64,000 bases of DNA, taken from NCBI GenBank assembly GCA_963575745.1, contig CAUYUJ010003905.1, positions 1 through 64,000 of the forward strand, in the 5' to 3' direction. Position numbers and translations under genes: made by a program. A model generated the notes under the pieces. It did not search any database, was not told where the DNA came from, and was given only the letters and a program-made list of their open reading frames with translations. Positions 30,507 to 43,379 of this stretch are shown here, one piece after another; position 1 is the stretch's first letter, and the number at the start of each line of letters is the position of its first letter. This stretch comes from Prorocentrum cordatum (taxonomy: Eukaryota; Sar; Dinophyceae; Prorocentrales; Prorocentraceae).

Positions 30507-31646
30507 TGGCAAGAAAAATCTCGACGAACCTTTTGCTGACTTTTGGTCGGTTGAAAATTTTGTTCTCGAAATTCCTCAATTCGTTTGAGCTCTAGTATTT
30601 TTTCCCGTGATATTCGATCTCATTCCCGCTCGGCATCTTGATCTCAGCTCGATCGGGTACCTTTTACTGCCAAAAAGCACTGCGCCGGGATCGGCCGTTT
30701 CGAGTCATCTTGATACGCGCTGTCAGTTTATTGGACTTAATTGAAGATGCAGGACAGCTACATAGCTGGCAAGCATCGTATCGATCCAGAATGATCAGGC
30801 GCGTCTCTCTGTTGCATCTAGAGGTCTGAACTCGGTCTGCTAGGCGAGCTAGGTCCGCAAACCTATTCGTATGATTCGAGTCATCTTCACAGACACTCTT
30901 GGTTTTCTGTACTAGACTCGAGCTATAGGACAGCTACAGAGCTGGAACATACAGTAACCGATTCAGAATCATCAGTCGCGTTCGTATGTTGAATCTAGAG
31001 CTCTGAACTCGGTCTGCTGCCCGATCTAGACTCGCGAAACTATTCCTACTGTTCGAGTCATCTTGAGAGGTGCTGTCAGTTTTCTGCATTTAAATCGGGC
31101 TGTAGGGGGGCTACAGTCCAGGTGATCACAGGTATCGATTTGAAGACATCAGACGCGTCCGCCTGTCGAATCCAGAGCTCAAAACTCGGTCTACTGCCCG
31201 AACTCGTTCACAAAACTATTCGTATTGTTCGAGTCATCTTGAGAGGTGCTCTCGGTTGTCGCACTTAACTCGGGCTGCAGGGGAGCTGCAGGGGGTAATC
31301 ACAGGAATCGACTCGGAGACATTAGACGCGTCCGCCTGTCGCATTCAGAGGTCTGAACTCGGTCTGATACTCGAGCTGGGTTTGCCAAACTATTTGTTTT
31401 TTTGAGTCATCTTGAGAGTTGCTATCGATTTACGCACGTAACTCGGGCTGTCGGAGAGCTACAGAGCTCGTACAGAAGACAATCCATAAGCATCGTGGGC
31501 GTTCGGCTGTTGCATCGAGAGGTGTGAAGTCGCTGGCGCTAAAAACTATTCGTTCTCTGCAATTTTTCTAACATTATTTATTTTCAGGAAGCTCTACGAG
31601 TCCCCCGGCGGTAAGAAAAGTTGACGGTTTACCGCCGGCGCCCAGT
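30507..31646 (+). repeat. Family B composite, copy 17
   Basis: Starts TGGCAAGAAAAATC, about five monomers. One carries CTGCAGGGGAGCTGCAG, a fully paired variant of the CTGTAG..CTACAG inverted repeat. Tail hairpin 31587-31646. Confidence 0.8.
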
Positions 31647-32037
31647 GCCTCGTAGAGCTCTCATGATATGAGAGATAAAGGAATTCGGCGACAGGGTGGA
31701 GCTAGTTGGCGAAATTTCGAAAAGGGACGCAATCATACCATCCGCGGCCTGGCTCAGCCGATTTTGCAGCTCTAACTATTCGTTTGTGCTGATAATTGCG
31801 CAGAGCGAAGCTTTGCATCACAGAAGTTGCCTCTCAAATTCTCAGCTGATTCCGCCGACAAATTCTTCTGAGCGAAGCCAGGAACCTGACCTCAGATTGA
31901 CATGAAAAGTTGAAAATTCAAAATTTGAACATTTGCTGAGAAGTTCTCTGCTTCGATTCTGGGCGCTCTTAAGGGTGAAAGGAGGTCTACGAGGTTCCCG
32001 GCGGTGACCAGGTTGACGGTTCACCGCTGGCGCCAGT
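31647..32037 (+). repeat. Family C, highly diverged
   Basis: The head and terminal hairpin (31980-32037) are recognisable, but the middle (31710-31960) does not align by eye with other C copies. Confidence 0.65.
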
Positions 32038-33197
32038 ACCTCGTAGAGCTCTTCAGCATCGATGAGCTAGAGGAATTCGGGCGCGGGGTGCAGCTAGTTG
32101 GCCGACCCGGCCCCGACGGACAATGTGCGAACTTTGGGTCGGTTGAACGAACTTTGTGAGAGATTTGAACATTCGTTTTGAGAACTGGCATTTTTCGCAC
32201 CTGTAGTGGTTTTCCAGTGCTCGCCAGTTAAAATTCTGAGATCCGTAGGTGCATATTACTATCAAAACACTTGGCGGAACCGTCTTTGTATAAAAACATA
32301 AAAACGTAATTTTTCAAGTTTTTAGTGTTGCTCCAGACACTTCCTGCATGCGTACCCAGAGCGTCTTGCGATAAATGAACTCTACGAGGGCTCCGGCGGT
32401 AACTTGGTTGATGGTTTACCGCCGGTTCCCAGTTGGCCGACCCGGCCAGAAAGGAGAAAGTGGTAACTTTTGGGTGTCTTTGCGAAAAATTGAAGGATAT
32501 TTGACAATTCATTTTGAGAAAGCAGATTTTTTGCACCTGTAGTGGGTTAAGGCGCGTCTGCCAGTCAAATTTTCAGGTCTGTAGCTGCAGTATTACTATC
32601 AAAACACTTGGAGGAACCGGCGTTGGATAAAAAACAGAAAACTTGATTTTTCGAGTTTCTGAGATCTTGCTCTAGACGCTTTATTCATGGTTACCGAGGA
32701 GCGCCGTGTGAGAAAAGAGCTCTACGAGGGCCCCGGCGGTAACCTGGTTGACGGTTTATCGCCGGTTCCCAGTTGCTGGAAGCTTAAGAGTAATACCTCG
32801 TAGAGCTCTTCGGCATCGATGAGCTAGAGGAATTCCGGCGCGGGGTGGAGCTAGTTAGTTGGCCGACCCGACTAGAAGAGACAATGTGGCACATTTGGGT
32901 CGGTTTTACTAAGATTTCAAAGATATTTGACAATTCATTTTGAGAAAGCAGATTTTTACGCCGAGCATTGGCATATAAACTGTGTTCCCTGAGCAGCTCA
33001 GCTCTCTAGAGCCAGTTTTACTATCGGAAAATTAGGAGCACCCAGCATGAAATTGACACGGAAAAATGTGAACTCGATTTTTTTCTAGAAATACTCCGAG
33101 AAGCTCCCTGCTTCGATTCTGGGCACTCTTACGCGTGCAAGGAGCTCTACGAGGTTCCCGGCGGTGACCAGGTTGACGGTTCACCGCCGGCGCCAGT
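32038..33197 (+). repeat. Three family C copies in tandem
   Basis: Ends at 32433 (TTCCCAGT), 32773 (TTCCCAGT) and 33197 (GCGCCAGT). The second starts truncated at TGGCCGACCCGG. The third is preceded by a B-head scrap TGCTGGAAGCTTAAGAG. Confidence 0.8.
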
Positions 33198-33599
33198 TCC
33201 GGCGCGCCGGAGAGCTAGTACCTCGTAGAGCTCTTCGGCATCGATGAGCCAGAGGAATTCCGGCGCGGGCTGGAGCTAGTTGGTCGACCCGGCCTTAAGA
33301 GACAAAGTGGTGACTTTGGGTCGGTTTTGCGAAGATTTGAAAGATATTTGACAATTCATTTTGAGAAACCAGATTTTTCGCACCTGTACTGGGTTATGAC
33401 GCGTGCACCTGTAAAATTCCCAGGCCCGTAGGTACAGTATTACTACCAAAGCACTTGGAGCAACCGACGTTAGATAAAAATCGAAAAACGTAATTTTCCG
33501 AGTTTTTCGGGCCACGCCACAGAAGCTTCCTTCATCAGAAAAGAGCTCTACGAGGGTCCCGGCGGTAACCTGGTTGACGGTTTACCACCGGTTCCAAGT
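33198..33599 (+). repeat. Family C, full length after B scrap
   Basis: Nineteen bases of B head (TCCGGCGCGCCGGAGAGCT), then a C element from ACCTCGTAGAG to hairpin 33541-33599. Confidence 0.75.
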
Positions 33600-35231
33600 T
33601 GGCAAGAAAAATCTCGACGGACCTTTTGCTGACTTTTGGTCGGTTGAAAATTTTGTTCTCAAAATTCAACAATTCGTTTGAGCTCTAGTATTTTTTCTGA
33701 CCATATTTGATCTTATTCCCGCTCGTCGTCTTAATTTCAGCTCGATCGGGTAGATATTACTGCCAAAAAGCGTTGCGGCGGGATCTGCCGTTTCGGGTTA
33801 TCTTGACACGCGCTCTCGGTATATTGGACTTAACTCGAGATATAGGACAGCTACAGAGCTGGCAAGCACACCTAATCGATTCAGAATGATCAGGCGCGTT
33901 CGCCTGTTCCATCCAGACGTCTGAACTCGGTCTGCTAGCCGAGCTAGGTCCGCAAACCTATTCGTATTATTCGAGTCATCTTGACAGATGCTCTCGGTTT
34001 TCTGTAACTCGGGCTACATGACAGCTACAGAGCTGATGCTTACAGAAACCGTTTCAGAATCATGAGTCGCGTTCGTCTGTTGAATCCAGAGCTCTGAACT
34101 CGGTCTGCTGCCCGATCTAGAATCGCGAACCTATTCGTATTCTTCGAGTCATCTTGAGAGGTGCTGTCGTTTTTCTGTATTTAACTCGGGCTGTAGGGGG
34201 GCTAGAGTGCTGGTTGTCACAGGAATCGATTTGAAGAGATCAGGCGCGTCCACCTGTCGAATCGAGAGCTCAACTCAGTCCTGAACTAGGTCCGCGAAAC
34301 TATTCGTATTGTTCGAGGCATCCTGAGAGATACTGCCAGTTTTCTGCACTTAACTCGGTCTGTAGGGGGGCTGCAGGGCTGTCAATCACAGGAGTCGATT
34401 CGGAGACATCAGGCGTGTCCGCCTGTAGAATCGAGAGCTCTGAACTCGGTCTCATACTCGAGCTAGGTTTGCCAAACTATTTGTATTGTTTGTGTCATCT
34501 GAGAGGTGCTGTCGGTTTGCGCGCGTAACCCGGGCTGTAGGAGAGCTACAGAGCTCGTACAGAAACCGATTCAGAATCCAGTCGCGTTCGTCTGTTGAAT
34601 TCAGAGCTCTGAACTCAGTCTGCTGCCCGATCTAGAATCGCGAAACTATTCGTACTCTTCGAGTCATCTTGAGAGGTGCTGTCGGTTTTCTGTACTCAAC
34701 TGGGGATGTAGGGGGGCTACAGTGCTGGTAGTCACAGGAATAAAATTTGGAGACATCAGACGCGTCCGCCCGTCGAACCCACAGCTCGGAACTTTCTGCT
34801 CGAACTGCGCCCGCGAAACTATTCGTATTGTTCGAGTCATCCTGAGAGGTGCTGTCGGTTATCCGCACTTAACTCGGGCTGTAGGGGGGCTGCAGCGCTG
34901 GTAATCACATCAATCGATTCGGAGACATCAGACGCGTCCGCCTGTCGCATTCAGAGGTCTGAACTTGGTCTATACTCGAGCTAGGTTTGCCAAACTATTT
35001 TTATTCTTCAATGACTCACGTAACTCCGGCTGTAGGAGAGCTACAGAGCTCGTGCAGAAGACAATTTAGAAGCATCGGGGGCGTTCGGCTGTGCTATCGA
35101 GAGGTCTGAAATCGCTTAAGACTGAAACACTATTCGTTCTCTGCAATTTTGTTTCGACATTATATATTCTCAGGAAGCTCTACGAGTCCCCCGGCGGTAA
35201 GAATGTTGACGGTTTACCGCCGGCGCCCAGT
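33600..35231 (+). repeat. Family B composite, copy 18
   Basis: One of the longest copies, with eight or so monomers including two internal GAGCTCGTACAG-type units. Tail hairpin 35173-35231. Confidence 0.8.
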
Positions 35232-35889
35232 TCCGGGGCGCTGGAGAGCTAGTTGGCAAGAAAAATCTCGACGGACCTTTTGCTGACTTTTGGTCGGTTG
35301 AAAATTTTGTTCTCGAAATTCAACCATTCGTTTGAGCTCTAGTATTTTTTCTGACCATATTCGATCTTATTCCCGCTCGCCTTCTTAATCTCAGCTCGTT
35401 CGGGTAAGTATTTCTGCAAAAAAGCATCGCGGCGGGATCGGCTGTTTCGAGTCATCTTGATACGCGTTGTCGGTATTTTGTACTTAACTCGAGCTGTAGG
35501 GCAGCTACAGAGCTCATTCTCGCAGAAATCGATTGCGAATCACCAGGCGCGTTCGTCTGTTCCATCTAGAGGTCTGAACTCGGTCTGCTGCCCGAGCTAG
35601 GTTCGCGAAACTATTCGTGTTGTTGGAGTCATCTTGAGAGGTGCTGACAGTTTTCTGCACTCAACTCGGGCTGTAGGGGGGCTACAGGGCTCGTGCTCAC
35701 AGGAATCGATCCGGAGACATCAGGCGCGTCCGCCTGCCGAATCCAGAGCTCGGAACTCGGTGTGCTGCCCGAGCTAGGTTCGCAAAACTATTCGTATTCG
35801 TCGAGCCATCTTGAGAGGTGCTGTCCGTTTTCTGCACTTAACTCGAGCTGTAAGGGGGCTGCAGGGCTGGTAATCACTGGAATCGATTC
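35232..35889 (+). repeat. Family B composite, copy 19, cut by LINE2
   Basis: Head and three monomers end abruptly after GGAATCGATTCG, where LINE2 begins. No tail follows; the sequence after LINE2 is a new B head. Confidence 0.8.
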
Positions 35890-38529
35890 GGGTTATTCCA
35901 GGACCTGTATCTTCAACGGTATCCTACTCCTCGGATTTGGTCTGAGTTGCTTGTGGTGTTGATGCCGAAAGCTAAAGATATCACTAAGTTGTCTGATACT
36001 CGTGCTCTCGTCTTACTTAGCAGCCTAAGCAAATGGTATACTTCATGTTTGGTTGAGATTGCTGAAGGTTATCTGAAAAGGGTCCCACAATATCTACATG
36101 ACTACGGATTTTGCATGGGAAGGCGCACGCACGAGATCACTGCCATGCTCAAGCATGTCACCACACACGCTCTGGAGTGGGGGAAAGATGAGACCCTGCA
36201 CCTCGCGTCATTAGATATGCAGACTGCCTTTGATAACGTCACGTTTGAGAAGGCCAGTCGGGCCTTGGATGCCATCCCCGGGTTCCCCAATGACCTTGCG
36301 TTGGCGCTGCTCGCTCCCAGTATCCTGGACACAGCGGACTTTACCTTTCAGGACTCCACGGCGACAGGTATTCCCTGGGATGCATGTGTACGTACTGGCA
36401 GTGTGGAGGCCCCCTTCCTGTGGAAGTGTGTGACACTACTGATGTGGGATAGGATTGTATTGAATTGGGAGGAGGAGAAGCTGGGGTACGATTTGGGGGA
36501 GGAGGCTGGTGGGAGGTATCTTACTCATGCGCTCTGGGCCGATAACATTTTGCTTTTCTCGAAATCAAAGACTGAGCTCACACGTATGGTGGGGGACTTC
36601 TCGGCTCAGCTGTATACGCACGGTTTCAGATGGAAAGATTCCTCACTACACTATCTTGCCTTTGGGGAGGACTCTGAAGGCGCCTCGACGGGGAACCTCG
36701 TTGTCCAGGTGAACGATCTCGGTACCCTGTGTCTTCCGCGATGCTCTGAAATGGAGTGCCTGGGTTGCCTGGTCACGACCAAGACTGACAAACACCATGA
36801 TGTGGCTTGGAAATTGGCTCGGGGTTGGAAGCGATTTAACCAGTTCCGCAAGTTTTATACGAATCGTGCTGTACCCTTCCAGAAGAAAATCAAGCATTAT
36901 GAATCTAGGTTGCGTAGTTTTGTACTTTTCGGTGTTGAAGGCATGCCAGCGGACCACCACACCTTGAAACAGTTGCACACGTGGGAAGGTAAAATATTGT
37001 GTTCTATGGTACGCCGCCCGAAACCTGCCGACATGGATTGGAGTATATACTTATGCAACTTGTACAAACGTGGGCGGCGTATGCTCCTGGAATTGGGACG
37101 GCCGTCTCTTGTGCAGCTATTCTTGTTTCGTCAGTGGCAGTGGGCTCAGGACTGTACGTTTGCTGTGAAACGCCTGAACCCAACACCCGCACAGATTCCT
37201 CCAGGTACTTTTGATTCTTCAGGCAAGCCTGGCCCCAACGTCTTTGCTGCGTGTGAGCCACCGCCGGCCAAGAGACAACGTCAGGATGAACCCATGTATG
37301 TGCTACCAAGTATTGTGTGCTCGGCATCAATGGGAAGTCATCCTGACGTGTGTGAGACGATGCATGCTGTCGATTCCTTTGAGCTCCCTGGTTCTCAGAC
37401 ACAATTACCCGCGCATCGGCGCAATCTGATTTCCCCCAGATGCATAAGCGTGCAAAGGCATCCCATCCATCTCAGGATTCTCTGTCGCAGAAGCGTTCCT
37501 CTGTTGAGTTGCCGTCGCAGGAAATCGCTGCAAACAAGCGGCGACGGGTGGCTCCACCTCATCATCGTAGCACAGGGGACTCGCATATGCAGGCTAGAGA
37601 ATGTATTTTTGCATGGTCGGGGGAGTGGACTGACCGACGGCAGGCCTTCATTGCATCGCTGCCTTGGAAAGATCGCCCATTAATGACGCGTCGGCATGAG
37701 GGGGGGGAGACCACTGGCGTTGAGAAACTTCCATTACATTTTCGAGTTGGTATCAGGGAAGGATTGGTATCATACGTTATCCTTTTCACGTCAGGGATGG
37801 AAAGAATTTCTGAAGCGGGCGCTGGATGTTACTAACATGGAGGAGGCGTGGGGGTACTGTTATTTCAAGCATGCACAACCTGCGGGATATGCTAGGGAGG
37901 AGGAGGAGAGGGAGAAGACGGAGGAGCAGCAAAGGAAGGAGGACGAGAAGATGGAGAAACGACTTGCGTACATTAATGAACATGCATCGGAGTGGAATGC
38001 GGAGCCTCGGGACTCGATACCGATGGAATTGATTGGTGACTCCTCCACAGGGGTGAATTGGATTAACGGTCTCTGGGCAACATCCAATATTATCTACAAG
38101 CACATTCTTGGCGACATTCAAAATAGGCTGGAGCATATCTCTGTGTTGTATGGTATGAGGCCTCCGAGTTGGGGCCACAATATGTTCAAGTGGATCTATC
38201 GAGAAGGAAACGAAAGAGCTGACAGGCTGACATGGTTGGCCAGAACCAAAAATAGTTACGTTACGTTCCATACCTCACTTATTGAACATGCGAGTAAAAC
38301 AAAACTAGACGGCCTCCGTGGATTCTTCGACGGAGGTCGCTCTGTGGAGGGATGTGCTGCAGGATGGTGTATAGATTTGTGTGTACACGGGACGTGGCAG
38401 TTGGTGGCGGAGGAAGCTTTCTCGCTTGATGCCTCTGCTTCTGTCATGTTTTGTGAGATGATTGCAGCACAACGGCTCTGCATGGCCGTGGAGCACATTT
38501 GGGGTAGCATCTTTCATCCGAGCAGCTGA
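35890..38529 (+). pseudogene. LINE2 reverse transcriptase-RNase H, broken
   Basis: Frame 1 covers reverse transcriptase: motif A LDMQTAFDN, motif B RTGSVEAPFLWK, motif C WADN (near 36535-36545; Asn again in the second-Asp position). Reading moves to another frame near 37400-37440, where NKRRRVAPPHH parallels the LINE1 basic motif, and returns to frame 1 by 37696. The RNase H-like end has GDSSTGVNWINGLW (D codon 38038), YREGNERADRLTWLAR (D 38221), FFDGG (D 38329) and CEMIAAQRL (E 38455). This is the same rotated order as LINE1. The 5' part, with endonuclease and ORF1, is missing. Two frameshifts make it inactive. Confidence 0.85.
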
Positions 38530-38704
38530 CTCATTTCATCTTGCTTGGAGCTCTCCAACACCCTTACAATTTCACATGTTGTGCTGCATCCTTTTCCTTT
38601 TTCCTGCATCCTATTCCGTTGCCTATGCCTCAGTGGCTCGGCAGTGTGATGATCAGAGATGCCCTCTCTAGCTACCCTGTGCTCCGTTTGGGGGTCTTAG
38701 GGCT

Positions 38705-38745
38705 CAGCTGTCGCAGCTGTCCGCGCCCTGACTCAAACTCAAAAA
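38705..38745 (+). terminator. LINE2 3' stem-loop and tail
   Basis: CAGCTG-TCG-CAGCTG, then about 12 nt, then an ACTCAAACTCAAAAACC tail. Same architecture as LINE1 although the sequence is unrelated. Confidence 0.5.
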
Positions 38746-39948
38746 CCAGGTTGACGGTTTACCGCCGGTCCGAGTTCCGGCGCGCCGGAGAGCTAGTTGG
38801 CAAGAAGTATCTCGACGGACCTTTTGCTGACTTTTGATCGGTTGAAAATTTTGTTCTCGAAATTCAACAATTCGTTTGAGCTCTAGTATTTTTCTGACCA
38901 TATTCGATCTTATTCCCGCTCGCCGTCTTAATCTCAGCTCGATCGGGTTAATATTTTTTGCAAAAAAGCGTCGCGGCGGGATCGGCTGTTCCGAGTCATT
39001 TTGATACGCGTTGTTGGTATTTCTAGTTAACTCGAGCTGTAGGGCAGCTACAGAGCTCATTCTCACAGAAATCGATTGCGAATCATCAGGCGCGTTTGTC
39101 TCTCCCATCTAGAGGTCTGAACTCGGTCTGCTGCCCGTGCTAGGTCCGCAAAACTATTCGTATTGTTCGAGTCATCTTGAGAGGCGCTGTCAGTTTTCTG
39201 CACTTAACTCGGGCTGTAGGGTGGCTACAGGGCTCATACTCACAGGAATCGATTCGGAGACATCAGGTGCGTCCGCCTGCCAGATCCAGAGCTCAGAACT
39301 CGGTGTGCTGCCCGAGCTAGGTTCGCAAAACTATTCGTATTCTTCGAGTCATCTTCAAAGGTGCTGTCCGTTTTCTGCACTTAACTCGAGCTGTATGGGG
39401 GCTGCAGGGCTGGTAATCACTGGAATCGATTCGGAGACATCAGTGGCGTCTGCCTGTCGCATTCATAGCTCTGAACTCGGTCTGCTGCCCGAGCTAGGTC
39501 CGCGAAACTATTCGTATTATTATTCGAGTCATCTTCAGAGGTGCTGTCGGTTTTCTGCACTTAACTCGGGCTGTAAGGGGGCTGCAGGGCTGGTAATCAC
39601 AGGAATCGATTCGCAGACATCAGGCGCGTCCGCCCGTTGCATTCAGAGGTCTGAACTCGGTCTGATATTCGAGCAATATTCGCGAAACTATTCGTATTGT
39701 TCGAGTGATCTTGAGAGGTGCTGTCGATTTTTGCGCGTAACTCGGGCTGTAGGAGCTACGGAGGTCGTGCGCACAGAAAACGATCCAGAAGCATGAGGGG
39801 CGCTCGGCTGTTGCATCGAGAGGTCTGAAATCGTTTAGGCTGAAGAGCTATTCGTTCTCTGCAATGTTTTGGACATTATATATGGTCAGGAAGCTCTACG
39901 AGTCCCCCGGCGGTAAGGAAGGTTGACGGTTTACCGCCGGCGCCCAGT
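38746..39948 (+). repeat. Half hairpin, then family B composite, copy 20
   Basis: The right half of the common hairpin (to 38775, decayed to GGTCCGAGT) is followed by a B head and monomers to tail hairpin 39889-39948. A 219-codon open frame at 39137-39796 spans four monomers because the period is near 180 bp. Confidence 0.8.
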
Positions 39949-41114
39949 AATTCCGGCGCGCTGGAGAGCTAGTTGGCAAGAAAAATCTCGACGGACCTTT
40001 TGCTGACTTCTGGTCGGTTGAAAATTTTGTTCTCGAAATTCAACAATTCGTTTGAGCTGTAGTATTTTTTCTGACCATATTCGTTCTTATTCCCGCTCGC
40101 CTTCTTAATCTCAGCTCGATCGGGTAAATATTTCTGCAAAAAAGCATCGCGGCGGGATCGGCTGTTCCGAGTCATCTTGATATGCGTTGTCGGTATTTTG
40201 TACTTAACTCGAGCTGTAGGGCAGCTACAGAGCTGATTCTTACAGAAATCGATTGCGAATCATCAGGCGCGTTCGTCTGTTTCATCTGCAGGTCTGAACT
40301 CGGTCTGCTGCCCGAGCTGGGTTCGCGAAACTATTCGTGTTGTTCGAGTCATCTTCAGAGGTGCTGTCAGTTTTCTGCACTTAACTCGGGCTGTAGGGGG
40401 GCTACAGGGCTCGTGCTCACAGGAATCGATTCGGAGACATCAGGCGCGTCCGCCTGCCGAATCCAGAGCTCAGAAATCGGTGTGCTGCCCGAACTAGGTC
40501 CGCAAAACTATTCGTATTCGTTGAGAGGTGCTGTCCGTTTTCTGCACTTAACTCGAGCTGGAAGGGGGCTGCAGGGCTGGTAATCACTGGAATCGATTCG
40601 GAGACATCAGTCGCGTCCATCTCTCGCATTCAGAGCCCTGAACTCGGCCTGCTGCCCGAGCTAGGTCCGCGAAACTATTCGTATTGTTCGAGTCATCTTC
40701 AGAGGTGCTGTCCGTTTTCTGCACTTAACTCGGGCTGTAAGGGGGCTGCAGGGCTGGTAATCACAGGAATCGATTCGAGACATCAGGCGCGTCCGCCTGT
40801 TGCATTCAGATGTCTGAACTCTGTCTGATACTCGAGCTAGATTCGCGAAACTATTTGTATTGTTCGAGTGATCTTGAGAGGTGCTGTCGATTTTCGCACG
40901 CAACTCGGGCTGCAGGAGAGCTACGGAGCTCGTGCGCACAGAAAACGATCCAGAAGCATGAGGGGCGTTTGGCTGTTGCATCGAGAGGTCTGAAATCGTT
41001 TTGGCTGAAAAACTATTCGTTCTCTGCAACTTTTTTCGACATTATCTATGGTGAGGAAGCTCTACGAGTCCCCCGGCGGTAAGGAAGGTTGACGGTTTAC
41101 CGCCGGCGCCCAGT
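39949..41114 (+). repeat. Family B composite, copy 21
   Basis: Starts AATTCCGGCGCGCTGG; five monomers closely related to those in copy 20. Tail hairpin 41055-41114. Confidence 0.8.
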
Positions 41115-42520
41115 TGGTCGACCCGACCAGAAAGGACAATGTGGTAACATGTGGGTGGTTTTGCGAATATTTGCAAGATATTTGACCATTCATTTTGAGA
41201 AGGCAGATTTTTCGCACCTGTGAAAGGTTATGAGGGCCTCTGCGTCTTAAAATGAGCTCTCTAGGCGCACGTTTACTACCGAAACACTTGGAGCAGCCAA
41301 CTTGATTTCGACATGAAAAATATGAATGTTCAATTTTTCAAGAAATGCCTCCAGAAGCTCTCTCTTCCGACTCTGAGCTCTCTCACGCGTGCAAGGAGCT
41401 CTACGAGGTTTCCAGCGGTGACAAGGTTGACGGTTCACCGCCGGCGCCAGTACCTCGTAGAGCTCTTCGGCATCGATGAGCTAGAGGAATTCCGGCGCGG
41501 GGTGGAGCTAGTTGGCCGACCCGACCAAAAGAGACAATGTGGTGACTTTGGGTCGGTTTTGCTAAGATTTGAAAGGTACTTGACAATTCATTTTGAGAAA
41601 CCAGATTTTTCCCACATGTGAACGACTAAAAGGGCCTCTCCGTCTTAATATGAGCTCTGTAGGCACACATTTAAAAACACCTGGGGGAACCAATTTCATG
41701 TCGACATGAAAAATATGAATGTTCAATTTTTCGAGAAATGCCTCCAGAAGCTCTCTCTTCCGACTCTGAGCTCTCTCACGCGTGGAAAGAGCTCTACGAG
41801 GTTCCCGGCGGTGACCAGGTTGACGGTTCACCGCCGGCGCCAGTTGGACCACCCGGCCTGGGCGGACAAAGTGTTAACTTTTGGTCGGTTTTGCTAAGAT
41901 TTGCAAGATATTTGACCATTCGTTTTGAGAAACCAGATTCTTCGCACCTGTAGTGGGTTATGCTGCGTCTGCCAGTCAAATTCTCAGGTCCGTAGGTGCA
42001 GTGTTACTATCAAAACACTTGGAGGAACCGACGTTGGGTAAAAACAGAAAAATTTAATTTTATTTTTTTTTTCGTTTCTCGCTCCAGAAACTTTCTTCAT
42101 GTGTTCCGACGATCGCCGCGCAAGAAAAGAGCTCTACGAGGTTCCCGGCGGTGACCAGGTTGACGGTTTACCGCCTGTTCCCAGTTGGCCGACCCGACCA
42201 GAAGAGACAATGTGACAACTTTGGTCCGTTTTGCTAAGATTCAGCAGACATTTGACAATTCATTTTGAGAAACCAGATTTTTCGCATCTGTAAAAGGTTA
42301 TCAGAGCCTCTGCGTCTTAATATGAGTTCTCTAGGCGCACTTTTACTACCAAAACACTTGGAGCAACCAACTTTATTTCGAGATGAAAAGAATTAATGTT
42401 ATTTTTTTGAGAAATGATCCCAGAAGCTCTCTCTTTCGATTCTGTGCTCTCTGACGCGTGAACAGAGCTCTACGAGGTTCCCGGCGGTGACCAGGTTGAC
42501 GGTTCACCGCCGGCGCCAGT
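41115..42520 (+). repeat. Four family C copies in tandem
   Basis: Ends at 41451, 41844, 42185 and 42520, each with its own hairpin. Only the second has the full CCTCGTAGAG head; the others begin TGGTCGACCCG, TGGACCACCCGG and TGGCCGACCCG right after ..CCAGT. The third hairpin pairs GTGACC with GGTTTACC (G-T wobble). Confidence 0.85.
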
Positions 42521-42521
42521 A

Positions 42522-43004
42522 AATGAGCATCCAGATCTGGATGCTAGTATTGACTCTGCTCGTAGGGCGTTCTGGGGCCAGGCGTCGTTCTTCCGCTCCA
42601 CGGCCATTCCGCTGAAAGATAAGTATAAGAGGTATACACAGAGGGTTCAGAGTATTGTTCTCCACGCGACGGAAGGATGTACGGTCGACTCTAGCTCATT
42701 GAGTGCCCTTCATATCTTCGAGGGTAAGTGCCTGGCTGTTATGTCTCGTTGTGTACGGAGGGAGGAGGACAGTTATCAGGAGTGGAATGCGAGGAGGTAT
42801 GAACGTGCGAGACAGAAGTTCCATGATGCAGATTATGTGGGTTTTGTACAGACGTTTCTCAGAGTGCACTGGATGTGGGCAATCGACGTCCACGATTTCG
42901 TCCAGAGGTTGTTCACAGGTCAGAAAGGCGCTGGAGGCGAACTCGACAAGAGCTTGGAGAGATTCTCGTTTCTCATGCCTGGCGTTTGGCCAGCTGTGGG
43001 ATAG
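42522..43004 (+). pseudogene. LINE3 post-reverse-transcriptase region
   Basis: An open frame without a start codon. Its RRAFWGQASFFRSTAIPL, RVQSIVLH and LSALHIFEGKCL correspond to LINE1 RRAFHAHAAYFRSKAVPF, RVQSILIY and LQSLNVFEGNCL. It ends at TAG 43002; homology then continues in other frames (SWYYSLESFHGF near 43110). Confidence 0.8.
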
Positions 43005-43379
43005 AACGAGGACATATTCGAGCGAGGCTCTCAGATGTTGGGGGGAATTGAAGGAGGCTAGCTCACTGAAACGACATCGTGGGGGACAGTAGAGTATATT
43101 GCTTCGTTCTTGGTATTATTCTTTGGAATCGTTTCATGGTTTTTCCTTGTGGGAGTTCTTTGTTGGAAGCTTTGAACATTTCATGGATTTCGCTGCACAC
43201 GTTTGTTCTAGTAGTATGTTGAAGTATTGCCAGGAGACATGCAAAGGCTTGGCGTCGTCTGGGGTGCCTGTGTTCTTGAATATGGATGAGGATGGAGGGG
43301 TTCGTATTGGCCAAGTTCGGGAGGCTACACCAGCACATAGAGATCGACTTGGCAAACGTATCGCGCTGCATAGCATGCG

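Larger units (their letters stand above)
35890..38745 (+). mobile_element. LINE2: 5'-truncated, frameshifted LINE
   Basis: Begins inside the reverse transcriptase (open frame from 35890 with no ATG). Continues through RNase H to TGA 38527-38529, a ~215-bp 3' UTR with a CAGCTG/CAGCTG stem-loop (38705-38719) and a tail of CTCAAACTCAAAAACC. It is followed by GGTTGACGGTTTACCGCC. Same gene order as LINE1 but clearly a diverged lineage. Confidence 0.88.
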
